A stretch of 64,000 nucleotides of DNA from Anderseniella sp963759095 (GTDB lineage Bacteria; Pseudomonadota; Alphaproteobacteria; Rhizobiales; Aestuariivirgaceae), in NCBI GenBank assembly GCA_963759095.1, contig CAVWYF010000018.1:1-64000 (forward strand), written 5' to 3'. Below the pieces are notes generated by a model, which was not told the DNA's origin, searched no databases, and saw nothing but the letters and a program-made list of their open reading frames with translations. The translations under genes were made by a program, and so were the position numbers. Below are positions 52,330 through 60,949 of this stretch, piece by piece. The stretch's first letter is position 1. Every line of letters starts with the position of its first letter.

Positions 52330-53196
52330 CTAGACAGCCTGTTTCAGCCAGTCCGCAAAAGCTCCCACATCCGGATTGGACATGGCGTCGGAAGGATAGG
52401 CCAGGTAATAGCCAAAGTCGCAAAGCTCGGTATCGGATAACCGGTGAAGCCTGCCGGTCTGAATCTCGGCTTCCACGAGCATGTCATTGAGTGCCACGCC
52501 CTGACCGTCAATCACCGCCTGCACCCGGACATTGGGATCGGGGATGATCAGGGTATCGGCGCGGCCCATATATGTCAGGCAGGCCACGTCGAACCACTGC
52601 GACCAGGCAGTGCTGTCTTGCCGGTCGCGCAGCAGTGTGAAATTTTTGAACGCTGCCTCCAGCCCCAGGTCCCGGACCTGGCTGAGAGCATTTGCGTCTC
52701 CGCACGGCCAGGCCGGACAGGCAAACAGTTTCTCAATCCTGACATCGTTCCAGGCACCGTTGCCCCAGCGGATGGCAAGGTCTACGCCTTCTGCCTTGAG
52801 GTTGTGCAGGTCAATCATCGGCTGCACACGCAGGCGGATGTCGGGATGTGCCCTCATGAAGTCCATCAGCCGCGGAGACAGCCAGCGCGAGGCGAAGTAG
52901 GTTGTGACCCCTATTGTCAATGTGCGCGACTTTGACTGCCGGAGTTCGTCGATCTTTTTTTCCAGGCCGTCAAACGCCGATTGCGTCGCGACCAGAAGCT
53001 CCTGGCCTTTTGGCGTGAGTGAAATGCCGCGCGGCAGCCGCTTGAAAAGGTCAAACCCCAATTCTGTTTCCAGCTGCCTGATCTGGTGGCTGACGGCACC
53101 CTTGGTCAGGTGCAGTTCTTCTGAAGCGGAAGAAAAGCTGCCGTGGTTTGCCACGATGTTGAAGACACGCAGGTTGTCGAAATGCCGGAACCTCAT
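52330..53196 (-). CDS. LysR family regulator, GcvA-like
   Basis: The 288-residue protein has the N-terminal winged helix FDNLRVFNIVANHGSFSSASEELHLTKGAVSHQIRQLE and a substrate domain of normal length. The type resembles GcvA, which in enteric bacteria regulates glycine cleavage. The gene diverges from a GcvT-like aminomethyltransferase, 183 bp away, and probably controls it. ATG 53196 is used; a TTG two codons upstream is also possible. The co-inducer is unknown. Confidence 0.9.
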   Translation of the reverse strand: MRFRHFDNLRVFNIVANHGSFSSASEELHLTKGAVSHQIRQLETELGFDLFKRLPRGISLTPKGQELLVATQSAFDGLEKKIDELRQSKSRTLTIGVTTYFASRWLSPRLMDFMRAHPDIRLRVQPMIDLHNLKAEGVDLAIRWGNGAWNDVRIEKLFACPAWPCGDANALSQVRDLGLEAAFKNFTLLRDRQDSTAWSQWFDVACLTYMGRADTLIIPDPNVRVQAVIDGQGVALNDMLVEAEIQTGRLHRLSDTELCDFGYYLAYPSDAMSNPDVGAFADWLKQAV

Positions 53197-53378
53197 TGCC
53201 AACGTATAATTCCGTTAGCCGGTAAGTGCAAAACTATTCGATTTTCAGATGGGTTTTCCAGAGAGAAAATATCAATCGGCGCTGTTTGCCGAAGTGATGG
53301 TCGTTTTTGAGATCAGTCTGATTGCACGCAGACCAGGCCGGGCCGGGGGAACAGGCGTAAACGAAATCGGAGATACCA
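53197..53378. promoter_or_regulatory. Divergent promoter region between LysR and GcvT-like genes
   Basis: LysR regulators bind T-N11-A sites in such shared spacers. Candidates occur near 53225-53260, but none is distinct enough to name. A GGAGATA ribosome site precedes 53379. I see no glycine riboswitch features. Confidence 0.45.
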
Positions 53379-54476
53379 ATGACAGAAGAACTCAGCCGCA
53401 CCTCGGCTCTTGCGTCACGTCATGCTGCGCTCGGCTCAGGTCTTGAAGACTGGAACGGCATGGGAACCGCATGGACGTACACCACCGACCCCAATGACGA
53501 GCATGATGCGGTGCGCGAACGCGCCGGCATGTTTGATATGTCACCGTTGAAGAAGGTCTTTGTTTCAGGCGCTGATGCGGCAGCGGTCCTGGATCATCTC
53601 ACCACCCGTGACATGAGCCGCATTGCCGAGGGTGAGGCGGCCTATCTCTCGGTTCTCACCGATGCGGGTACCATGGCCGATGATGCGATTGTTTATAACA
53701 ATGGCGATGATGAATGGATGATCGTGCACGGCTCCGGCGATACGATGGGCCTGCTGGAAGCCTCGGCTGCCGGAAAATCTGTCACCGTGCAATTTACCGA
53801 CGACCTGCATGACCTGTCGGTGCAGGGACCCGGCTCGTTGCAAATTCTGAATGCTCACTGCAGTGCCGAGCTAAGAGATCTGGCTTACTTCCAGCATAGG
53901 GCAGATGACATTTTTGGTTATCCGTGCCGCATTTCGCGCACCGGGTATTCCGGTGAGCGGGGCTATGAAATTTTTGCCGATGCGGCTGTCATCGGCGATA
54001 TCTGGGACCGGCTGGTCGAAGCAGGTGTGATGCCATGCTCATTTACGGCTCTCGACAAGGTTCGCATAGAGGCGGGACTGTTGTTCTACGGCTACGACAT
54101 GACCACTGATCACACGCCTTACGAAGTCGGCCTGGGCTTCACCGTCAGCAAATCAAAAACCGGGTACCGGGGCTGTGAGGCGCTGGCGGGCGCCCGGGGC
54201 CGCGAGAAGGTCAACAATGTCTGCCTGGTGATTGACCATGATGACATGGTCAACGGAGGAGAAGAATTGTCAGCAAACGGTTCGGTAGTTGGCGTGGTCA
54301 ACAGCCCGTGCTTCTCGCACCGGTTGGGCAAGTCACTGGCCCTGGCACACGTCTCGCGGGAGGCAGCAACGCCCGGTACAAAGCTGGAACTGGCTGGGGG
54401 CGATATCGAGGCGACCGCAACAGTGGTTGCCATGCCGATTTATGATCAGGAAAAGCAGCGAACCCATCAGGGCTGA
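53379..54476 (+). CDS. GcvT-family aminomethyltransferase-like protein
   Basis: This 365-residue protein of the folate-binding GcvT/DmdA/SardH-C family has the N-terminal GMFDMSPLKKVFVSGADA, LTTRDMSRIAEGEAAYLSVLTDAGTMADDAIVYN, and LQGPGS-like VQGPGSLQIL. Later there is ISRTGYSGERGYEIF, LDKVRIEAGLLFYGYDM and TPYEVGLGFTV. These are the tetrahydrofolate-binding parts. It is not next to gcvH or gcvP, so it is not the ordinary glycine-cleavage T protein. A demethylase such as DmdA or a methylamine/choline-type enzyme is equally possible. The divergent LysR gene should regulate it. Confidence 0.85.
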   Translation: MTEELSRTSALASRHAALGSGLEDWNGMGTAWTYTTDPNDEHDAVRERAGMFDMSPLKKVFVSGADAAAVLDHLTTRDMSRIAEGEAAYLSVLTDAGTMADDAIVYNNGDDEWMIVHGSGDTMGLLEASAAGKSVTVQFTDDLHDLSVQGPGSLQILNAHCSAELRDLAYFQHRADDIFGYPCRISRTGYSGERGYEIFADAAVIGDIWDRLVEAGVMPCSFTALDKVRIEAGLLFYGYDMTTDHTPYEVGLGFTVSKSKTGYRGCEALAGARGREKVNNVCLVIDHDDMVNGGEELSANGSVVGVVNSPCFSHRLGKSLALAHVSREAATPGTKLELAGGDIEATATVVAMPIYDQEKQRTHQG

Positions 54477-54481
54477 CAGGA

Positions 54482-54883
54482 CTACTCGGTATTTTTTGCT
54501 TCGGCGCGCAGTTTTTCAACTGTCTCTCTGGCGCGTTCAAGGTGGGCATCGGTTACGTGTGAGCGGATCAGGCCGAAGGCCGTCAGCAAGACCGTCATGT
54601 CATCGGTAAACCCGAAGCCCAGAATGAAATCGGGAATCACATCGAACGGCATGACGAAATAGGCCAGCGCGGCCAGCAGCATGGCTTTGGTGCGAAACGG
54701 GGTGGCTGGGTCAAACGCTGCATAGTAGGCGGCCACGACCTGATCAGCCAGCGGTACGCGGGCAAGATTGCCCTTCAGCTTGGACCAGAAGCCCTTGCGA
54801 ACGGTTTCTTCATTGCGATCAACCGTGCCCGGCATGATGATGTCATCACTATCGAGATCGGGATATTGCTGCTGGCTGGCCAT
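54482..54883 (-). CDS. YkvA family (DUF1232) membrane protein
   Basis: This 133-residue protein has the DUF1232 segment: ATPFRTKAMLLAALAYFVMPFDVIPDFILGFGFTDDMTVLLTAF, with the conserved YxxxPxDxIPD signature. Two short hydrophobic helices span this region. The N-terminal 50 residues are polar (ATG at 54883). The role of the family is unknown. It reads leftward from a repeat hairpin and converges with the GcvT-like gene, 5 bp away. Confidence 0.88.
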   Translation of the reverse strand: MASQQQYPDLDSDDIIMPGTVDRNEETVRKGFWSKLKGNLARVPLADQVVAAYYAAFDPATPFRTKAMLLAALAYFVMPFDVIPDFILGFGFTDDMTVLLTAFGLIRSHVTDAHLERARETVEKLRAEAKNTE

Positions 54884-54925
54884 GATTTATGCCCCCGGAG
54901 TTGAAACTAGAGTACCTTTGAAAGC

Positions 54926-54973
54926 GATCAGTCTTATGGTTTTTGACTGGTTCAATCAAAAATCATACTGATC
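54926..54973. repeat. Hairpin 2 of the bipartite repeat, single copy
   Basis: GATCAGT..ACTGATC arms enclose TGGTTTTTGACTGG and its mirror. CTAGAGTACC at 54907-54916 resembles the start of hairpin 1 (CTAGAGCAAC), so hairpin 1 appears to have been lost here. It lies between the divergent ykvA-like and SDR genes. Confidence 0.75.
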
Positions 54974-55067
54974 TACGTGATGACTTGCATATGGAAACTG
55001 TCAGATTGAGTTACAAGATGTCAGGCTTGCGGCAATGTTAAGCGTGGAAATTCGGGAAGGAAGTGGA

Positions 55068-55853
55068 ATGAACATTGTTGAGGGCATGGCTGCCATTGTG
55101 ACAGGCGGTGCATCGGGCCTTGGTGAAGCAACTGCACGAGCGCTGGCCGCCGCGGGTGCCAGGGTAGCCGTGTTCGATATGAACGCCGAGCGCGGTGAAC
55201 AGGTCGCGTCTGACATTTCCGGTATTTTTGTGAATGCCGATGTGACATCTGATGACAGTGTATTTGCCGGTCTTGAGAAAGCTCGCGCTGCCCATGGTCA
55301 GGAACGGGTGCTGGTCAATTGTGCCGGTATTGCCATTGGTGAGAAAACCGCCGGCATCGACAAGAAGACCGGAGAGGCGCGATTTCATGCGCTGGCCAGC
55401 TTCCAGAAAACCATTGCCGTAAACCTCGTCGGCACATTCAACATGATTTCCAAATGTGCGGCCGGCATGATCGCCTGCGAACCGGTAACAGATGATGGCG
55501 GGCGCGGTGTGATCATAAATACGGCCTCGATTGCCGGCACCGACGGTCAGATCGGGCAGGTCGCCTATGCGGCGTCCAAGGGCGGTGTGATCGGCCTGAC
55601 ACTGCCGGTTGCCCGGGATCTGATGCGCGACGGGGTGCGGTGCTGTACCATCATGCCCGGATTGTTCCATACACCGATGGTGGCCGGATTGCCTGAAGAC
55701 GTACGTGCAGCACTGGCGGCCAATGTGCCGTTTCCGGCACGGCTGGGGGAGCCGGTGGAGTACGCGAAGCTGGCGCTGGCCATCGTCGACAATGACATGC
55801 TGAACGGTGAGTGTATCAGGCTCGACGGCGCATTGCGCATGGCGCCGCGCTAG
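55068..55853 (+). CDS. SDR family dehydrogenase, HSD10 (3-hydroxyacyl-CoA dehydrogenase type 2)-like
   Basis: This 261-residue SDR has the cofactor motif VTGGASGLGEATARAL and an aspartate in FDMNAE. VNCAGIAIGEKT, VIINTASIAGTDGQIGQVAYAASKGGV (Ser, Tyr and Lys) and the C-terminal RDLMRDGVRCCTIMPGLFHTPMV, PARLGEPVEYAKL and NGECIRLDGALRM also fit. This pattern is that of HSD10-type 3-hydroxyacyl-CoA dehydrogenases. It should oxidise short branched or straight 3-hydroxyacyl-CoA. ATG 55068 follows GGAAGTGG; the ATG at 55035 precedes a non-conserved leader. The TAG stop lies in CTAGAGCA, a sequence like the start of the hairpin repeat. Confidence 0.9.
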   Translation: MNIVEGMAAIVTGGASGLGEATARALAAAGARVAVFDMNAERGEQVASDISGIFVNADVTSDDSVFAGLEKARAAHGQERVLVNCAGIAIGEKTAGIDKKTGEARFHALASFQKTIAVNLVGTFNMISKCAAGMIACEPVTDDGGRGVIINTASIAGTDGQIGQVAYAASKGGVIGLTLPVARDLMRDGVRCCTIMPGLFHTPMVAGLPEDVRAALAANVPFPARLGEPVEYAKLALAIVDNDMLNGECIRLDGALRMAPR

Positions 55854-55867
55854 AGCAGGCCGATAAT

Positions 55868-56056
55868 CTACCTGCCGGTGACATAGATCACGCCCATAAT
55901 GACGATGATGGCCACAAATTGCAGCAATACGCGAGCCCGCATCAGCTTTTGCGATGTGTTGCTGTCACCACCGCGCATCATGTTGAACAGACCCAAACCG
56001 AGAACAACGGCCACTGCAAAAACGGAAACAGGGACCAGATAATCGACAAACGACAT
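55868..56056 (-). CDS. HIG1-type twin membrane helix protein
   Basis: This 62-residue protein has two membrane helices (FVDYLVPVSVFAVAVVLGLGLFNM and VLLQFVAIIVIMGVIYV) joined by a loop with MRGGDSNTSQKLMRARVLLQ. That loop fits the QxxxMRxRVxxQ pattern of alphaproteobacterial HIG1/hypoxia-induced domain proteins, whose mitochondrial relatives assist respiratory complexes. It is short but complete. It sits between two SDR genes and reads leftward, converging with the HSD10-like gene, which ends 15 bp away. Role in respiration is inferred from family only. Confidence 0.8.
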   Translation of the reverse strand: MSFVDYLVPVSVFAVAVVLGLGLFNMMRGGDSNTSQKLMRARVLLQFVAIIVIMGVIYVTGR

Positions 56057-56129
56057 AATGCCTCACGGCTTTCTCCCGCAGCACTGGTGTGTGCATCCGG
56101 AGCGCCAGATTGAAGGGGCAGACCCTTGG

Positions 56130-57020
56130 TTACGACGACCTGAGAGCCAGTTTTTCCTGCCAGCGACCAGGTAGAAGACGGCGGGCCAACGCCGCCATCC
56201 TGGTCGTATAGGTAACATGATAATGTGGTTTGGGGTTGGCGCTTTCCGTCGCATGTATCAGGCAATCCAACACCGCGTCAGGACCGAGCCGGTATTGCGG
56301 CAGCAGGCTGTTGCCGGACGTTTTTCGGGCTTGTTCAGGTGTCTCCAGCGGGGCAGGGTCGGGGCCTGCTATGGCTTCCAGTTCCGCTATGCGTTTCGCG
56401 TACAGCGCGTGATGGCGCGAGCCGGTCGTATCAATATTGTCCCGCAAGGCGTCAAGCGCGCGCTGTGTGAAGCGTGACCTGATTGGACCGGGCTGGATGG
56501 CGCTGACCCTGATGCCGGAACCGTGCAATTCCAGCCGGAGCGTGTCGGTGAGGCCTTCCAGTGCGAACTTCGAGGCATTGTAGGCGCCTCGATAGGGAGC
56601 TGCGATAATACCGAGCACCGAGGAACATTGCACGATACGCCCTGAACCCCGGTCACGCATGGCCGGGATCAGACGGGTGGTCAGGTCGTGCCAGCCAAAG
56701 AAATTGGCCTCAAACTGTTCGCGCAGAACCTCTACCGAGAGATCTTCGACAAGGCCCGGTTGGCCGTAGGCACCATTGTTGAACACTGCGTCGAGCTTGC
56801 CATCGGCAAGTTTCAGCGCCTGTTCCGCGCAGGCTGCAATTGATGAGGCATCGGTGTAGTCAAGCTTCAGTGCATGCAGGCCATTGGCCTTGAGCATTGC
56901 AATGTCATCGGGTTTGCGCGCCGTGGCAATAACCTGCCAGCCTCGCTGCTGCATGCCGATTGCACACGTGTAGCCGATGCCGGACGAACATCCGGTGATG
57001 AGGATGGTGCGCGCCGCCAT
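56130..57020 (-). CDS. SDR family oxidoreductase
   Basis: This 296-residue SDR has TILITGCSSGIGYTCAIGMQQRGWQVIATARKPDD at the N-terminus, NNGAYG in place of NNAG, and SSVLGIIAAPYRGAYNASKFALEG as active site (Ser, Tyr, Lys). The longer C-terminal helix region is typical of the classical subgroup acting on larger hydrophobic substrates. The ATG at 57020 is supported by GAGGTTGGA 8 nt upstream. Those bases belong to a solo end of a repeat element (57018-57053). The Arg pair near ATARKPDD suggests NADP preference by family rule. Substrate unknown. Confidence 0.85.
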   Translation of the reverse strand: MAARTILITGCSSGIGYTCAIGMQQRGWQVIATARKPDDIAMLKANGLHALKLDYTDASSIAACAEQALKLADGKLDAVFNNGAYGQPGLVEDLSVEVLREQFEANFFGWHDLTTRLIPAMRDRGSGRIVQCSSVLGIIAAPYRGAYNASKFALEGLTDTLRLELHGSGIRVSAIQPGPIRSRFTQRALDALRDNIDTTGSRHHALYAKRIAELEAIAGPDPAPLETPEQARKTSGNSLLPQYRLGPDAVLDCLIHATESANPKPHYHVTYTTRMAALARRLLPGRWQEKLALRSS

Positions 57021-57053
57021 CAAATGTTCCAATCCAACCTCATGTCGCTCTAT
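57018..57053. repeat. Solo end of the composite repeat element
   Basis: CGCCATCAAATGTTCCAATC and the following CAACCTCATGTCGCTCTA match, with few changes, the right end of the 2371-2771 element. No second end is seen nearby. It provides the ribosome site and start codon area of the leftward SDR gene and directly adjoins the stop region of the acyl-CoA dehydrogenase gene. Confidence 0.65.
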
Positions 57054-57055
57054 GA

Positions 57056-58744
57056 TCAGTTGCCCTGTTCCAGCAAGCGGCGGGCGATGACCTGGGCCTG
57101 GATTTCACCGGCACCTTCAAAGATGTTGAGAATCCGGGCATCGCACAGCACGCGGCTGATCTGATATTCCAGGGCAAACCCGTTGCCGCCGTGGATTTGC
57201 AGCGCATTGTCTGCACATGTCCATGCAACGCGCGCGCCCAGCAGCTTGGCCATGCCGGCTTCCACGTCGCAGCGCCTGTCGGCATCCTTTTCACGGGCCG
57301 AGAAGTATGACAACTGCCGGGCCGCCATGATCTCTGCCGCCATCAGCGCCAGTTTGTCGGCAATACGGGGAAACGACACGATGGGCTTGGCGAACTGCAC
57401 CCGGTCGGTAGCGTATTGCAGACCCAGATCGAGTGCGTTCTGGGCAACGCCGATGGCGCGTGCAGCGGTCTGGATGCGGGCCGATTCAAATGTCTGCATG
57501 AGCTGCTTGAAACCCTGGCCTTCTTCGCCGCCCAGCAGATTTTCCGCCTTGACCTCAAAGTCCTCAAAGCGAATTTCATACTCCTTCATGCCGCGGTATC
57601 CGAGGACTTCAATTTCACCGCCGGACATGCCGTCTGCGGGAAACGGGTCGGCATCGCTCCCCCGCGGTTTTTCTGCCAGCAGCATGGACAGGCCCTTGTA
57701 ACCCGGTTCATCCGGATTGGTGCGGACCAGCAGTGTCATGACGTCTGCGCGCACCGGATGAGTGATCCATGTCTTGTTGCCGGTGACCTTGTAGACGTCG
57801 CCGTCCCTGACGGCACGGGTGCGCAGCGATGCAAGATCGGACCCTGTGTTGGGCTCGGTGAAGACAGCGGTCGGCAAGACCTCGCCGGACGCAATGGCGG
57901 GCAACCACTTTTCCTTCTGGGCTTCAGTGCCGCCGGCGATAATCAACTCGGCTGCTATTTCAGGTCTGGTGCCCAGCGAGCCGATGGCAATCCAGCCACG
58001 CGACAGTTCTTCCGAGACCACGCACATGCTTTCCTTGCCCAGACCCATGCCGCCATATTGTTCCGGCAGGGTGAGCGCAAACACGCCAAGATCGGCAAGT
58101 TTGCTGATGATCTCAAGCGGCACATATTCATTATTGCAGTGCCAGCCGTGTGCGTAAGGTGCGACGTTCTCCTCGATGAAGCGGTTCATCTGAGAGCGCA
58201 TTTCGTCAAGCATGCCGTCGAGACCGCAATCGCCCGTGGTGAGATTGGCGCGGCTGTCGATCATCAGCTCGACCAGTCGCGCGCGGCTGGCAGGCGTTGA
58301 GCCGGAGTGCAGCAGGTCACCGCACGATCCGTCCTGCAATTTTGCAGACGCGGCTGCCGGAATACCCAATTCATGCAGACGGATGAATTCCTGCCCGTTC
58401 ATCGGGATGCCGCCGGCAATGTGATTGAGGTATTCGCCAAAGACGATCTGGGCAATCAGTTGTTCCAGCTCTGTGAGGCGCCCTTCGCTCAGCAGTGCAT
58501 CATGCCAGGCGCAGATGTTTCGCAGCGTTTCGGTGTAGGTCGCCAACCAGGCCAGGCCATGTACGGCGTGCTGTTCCAGTTCCACCGCAGCCGAAGATAC
58601 ACGCCCGTCAACCGCCACGCGCTCTACCATGTTGGCGCGTGCGTGCGCGAACAACGTGTCCACTTCCTTGACGGCTGAAGCCATCATTTCATGCAAGCCT
58701 GGCAGGACGGCGGATGCGGGGCGAATGTCTTCAGCTAGGCTCAT
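57056..58744 (-). CDS. Acyl-CoA dehydrogenase
   Basis: This 562-residue protein is longer than the usual 380-residue enzyme because of an N-terminal helical region of about 180 residues. The catalytic part has LPEQYGGMGLGKESM, FTEPNTGSDLASLRTRAV, WITHPVRADVMTLLVRTNP, and QIHGGNGFALEYQISRVLCDARILNIFEGAGEIQ. It transfers electrons from an acyl-CoA to ETF. The length and layout resemble the (2S)-methylsuccinyl-CoA dehydrogenase of the ethylmalonyl-CoA pathway (Mcd). This is likely given Ccr and Ecm nearby. I put Mcd as an inference rather than a firm call. Confidence 0.85.
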   Translation of the reverse strand: MSLAEDIRPASAVLPGLHEMMASAVKEVDTLFAHARANMVERVAVDGRVSSAAVELEQHAVHGLAWLATYTETLRNICAWHDALLSEGRLTELEQLIAQIVFGEYLNHIAGGIPMNGQEFIRLHELGIPAAASAKLQDGSCGDLLHSGSTPASRARLVELMIDSRANLTTGDCGLDGMLDEMRSQMNRFIEENVAPYAHGWHCNNEYVPLEIISKLADLGVFALTLPEQYGGMGLGKESMCVVSEELSRGWIAIGSLGTRPEIAAELIIAGGTEAQKEKWLPAIASGEVLPTAVFTEPNTGSDLASLRTRAVRDGDVYKVTGNKTWITHPVRADVMTLLVRTNPDEPGYKGLSMLLAEKPRGSDADPFPADGMSGGEIEVLGYRGMKEYEIRFEDFEVKAENLLGGEEGQGFKQLMQTFESARIQTAARAIGVAQNALDLGLQYATDRVQFAKPIVSFPRIADKLALMAAEIMAARQLSYFSAREKDADRRCDVEAGMAKLLGARVAWTCADNALQIHGGNGFALEYQISRVLCDARILNIFEGAGEIQAQVIARRLLEQGN

Positions 58745-58847
58745 TGGGTTTCCTCGGGAGCAGCCGGTTCATGCGGCGGCTAAATCATGCGTGTTTTGCC
58801 GGCGACAGTATAGCGGTGAATTGCTGCGGTGCAATATAGCCAGAGTG

Positions 58848-59111
58848 ATACCAAAGGAAGTGATTATTGAGCCCTTTGATGGAGTCAAATCCGACCACTC
58901 TGGCAGGCGCGGTGTGTAGCGCGATGCGGTGCATCGGGCAAGCGCCGCAACGCACCAGATGGACGGATTTGGCCCACCGAAGGCCGATTTTTCCCGTCCG
59001 CCGGACGTCGTTATGCTCCACTTGTGGTCAGACAGACCACGGCGTGAAGCATGCCTAGCCGGCAAACGGGAAAAATCGGTCAAATGGGTCAATAATCACT
59101 TCCTTTGGTAT
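58848..59111. repeat. MITE-like palindromic element, copy 2 (264 bp)
   Basis: Length and termini match copy 1 (1626-1889): ATACCAAAGGAAGTGATTAT and its mirror. The outer parts align directly with copy 1. The core between the inner arms (58887-58903 and 58955-58970), 58904-58954, aligns with copy 1 only as its reverse complement, with 47 of 51 bases equal. Its last base overlaps the stop codon of the DMT exporter gene. It lies between two leftward genes. Confidence 0.85.
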
Positions 59112-60022
59112 TATGACTTTCGGGTGGCCAGCATGACCGCGCCGGCGCACACAATCATGCCGGCGATTTGCACCGGCAGCATCTGTTCATCAAACATCAG
59201 CCAGGCAATAACCGCCGTGACACCAGGCACCAGGTAAAACAAAGTTGTCACCCGGGAAATCTCGCCGTGCCGGATCATGATGTAGAGCATTGAAATCGCC
59301 CCGATGGACAGGACAAACACCAGCCAGACCATGGCGAAGACAACCGAACCGTTCCAGGTGATCAGGTAGTTTTCGGTGGCCAATGCGCCGGCACCGGTAA
59401 CAATGGCGGCCCCGGTAAACTGCCAGGCGTTGCCAGTACGCATGTCCACATTGGTCATAAACCGTTTCTGGTAGATTGATCCGAAAGTGATCGACAACAT
59501 GGCCAGGACGTTTGCGCCCAGCGTAAGCGGGGTAATACCAGCGGCATCGAGGGTGAATTTGGGCCAGACCACCAGGCCCACACCTGCCAGGCCGATCAGC
59601 AGGCCGGTCCAGTGGCGCGCGGTGATGCGCTCAGACAGCATGATGCCTGCCAGTATGGCCGTCATCAGCGGTTGCAGGCCAACGATAAGGGCCGAGACGC
59701 CTGCCGGCATTCCTTTCCAGATGGACCAGAATACGAAACCGAGATAACCGCCATGGATCAATGCGCCGGTAATCAGACATTGCACCGTGGTGCGTCTGTC
59801 CGGCCACGATGCCCGCATGATGAGCGCGACCACAGCCAGAAGTGCTGCAACAATGGCAAACCGGATCGACAGGAAGCTCAACGGTTCGGCGTAAGGTGCT
59901 GACAGCCTGGATCCGATAAAGCCGGTTGCCCACAGAAGTACGAAGACAGCGGGCACGAGCCCGAGCCAACTGGGCGCACCTTTGATGGTGCCTTGAACTT
60001 TATCTTGGCCGGGGAAGGTCAT
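59111..60022 (-). CDS. EamA/DMT family transporter
   Basis: This 303-residue protein has ten predicted membrane helices in two EamA repeats, for example FVLLWATGFIGSRL, ALIVGLQPLMTAILAGIMLSE in the first half, and MVWLVFVLSIGAISMLYIMI and FYLVPGVTAVIAWLMFDE in the second. Members export amino acids, drugs or other metabolites. It resembles the general permease group (RhaT/YedA-like). The TAA stop is formed at the junction with MITE copy 2, so the last residue or two may differ from the ancestral protein. No regulator is adjacent. Confidence 0.9.
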   Translation of the reverse strand: MTFPGQDKVQGTIKGAPSWLGLVPAVFVLLWATGFIGSRLSAPYAEPLSFLSIRFAIVAALLAVVALIMRASWPDRRTTVQCLITGALIHGGYLGFVFWSIWKGMPAGVSALIVGLQPLMTAILAGIMLSERITARHWTGLLIGLAGVGLVVWPKFTLDAAGITPLTLGANVLAMLSITFGSIYQKRFMTNVDMRTGNAWQFTGAAIVTGAGALATENYLITWNGSVVFAMVWLVFVLSIGAISMLYIMIRHGEISRVTTLFYLVPGVTAVIAWLMFDEQMLPVQIAGMIVCAGAVMLATRKS

Positions 60023-60188
60023 GAAAGTCTGTGAGATTTGCTGTGTTTAGATTGTTCCAAGCGTTGGGTAGCCTGTTTGCCGGGGCAAACGCAAAGATTT
60101 TTGTTCTGTACACTTGTCTCACGCCTTTCACAGTCCATCTACCGGTAGACGGCAGAATTTCCCTGATTGATATGAAAGGCACGCAAGT

Positions 60189-60923
60189 ATGTTCGATCCG
60201 CAAAAGCTCCTTGATCAGTTCCTGGGTTCAAACACCCAGAATCAGAACGCAGATGAGCCGGCCCGTTCCGGCAGCGGTATTCCCGACGCTTTCAAGGGGT
60301 TTGGCGGGGGGCTGGCCGCCGGTGGTCTGGCAGGTTTGCTGCTGGGAACCAAAAAGGGCCGTAAAATGGCTGGCAATGCAGCTAAAATCGGTGGCGTAGC
60401 CGTGTTGGGCGGGCTTGCCTACAAGGCTTACAATGACTGGCAGTCGTCCAAGGCAGGCGGACCAGCTGCCGGCCAGGCATCAACCGGACCGGCACCGCGC
60501 TCGCCGATGAAGAACGTAACACCGGAAGCGGAAGGCACCGCCTTCCTTCCTGCACCCGCCGAAGAGCGCAATGCGCTCGGCTTGAAGATCATCCGGGCGA
60601 TGATCGCAGCGGCAAAGGCGGACGGGCATATTGATGCGCAAGAGCAGCAGCGCATTTTCGGCAAATTTGACGAAGCCGGCCTTGGCATGGAGGAAAAGGC
60701 CTTCCTGATGGATGAGTTGCGCAAGCCGCTGGACATAGATGCCATTGTTGCGCTGGCCGACAATACTGAACAGGCGGTTGAAATCTATGCCGCATCCTGC
60801 CTGGCGATTGATCCGGACGATCCTGCCGAGCAGGCCTATCTTGCAATGCTGTCAGCGCGCCTCAAGCTGGCGCCGGAGCTCAAGACGAACATTGAAACGG
60901 AAGTTGCCAAACTGGCCGTCTGA
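60189..60923 (+). CDS. DUF533 (YebE-like) protein with TerB-like domain
   Basis: This 244-residue protein has a Gly/Ala-rich membrane-like segment (GGGLAAGGLAGLLLGTKKGRK, about residues 38-58) and a second one (KIGGVAVLGGLAYKAYNDW). A C-terminal TerB-like helical domain follows, with IRAMIAAAKADGHIDAQEQQRIFGKFDEAG, and acidic helix ends that could bind metal. DUF533 proteins are probably inner-membrane-attached and of unknown role. The start ATG 60189 begins the family N-terminus (MFDPQKLLDQFLG). It stands alone, followed by palindromic repeats. Confidence 0.88.
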   Translation: MFDPQKLLDQFLGSNTQNQNADEPARSGSGIPDAFKGFGGGLAAGGLAGLLLGTKKGRKMAGNAAKIGGVAVLGGLAYKAYNDWQSSKAGGPAAGQASTGPAPRSPMKNVTPEAEGTAFLPAPAEERNALGLKIIRAMIAAAKADGHIDAQEQQRIFGKFDEAGLGMEEKAFLMDELRKPLDIDAIVALADNTEQAVEIYAASCLAIDPDDPAEQAYLAMLSARLKLAPELKTNIETEVAKLAV

Positions 60924-60949
60924 ACTGATCGTTTTTAAAATGCCGGGCC

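Noticed and set aside
53197..53378. Glycine riboswitch before the GcvT-like gene
   Set aside because: The spacer lacks the paired glycine aptamer motifs and is short. A LysR-controlled promoter explains it.
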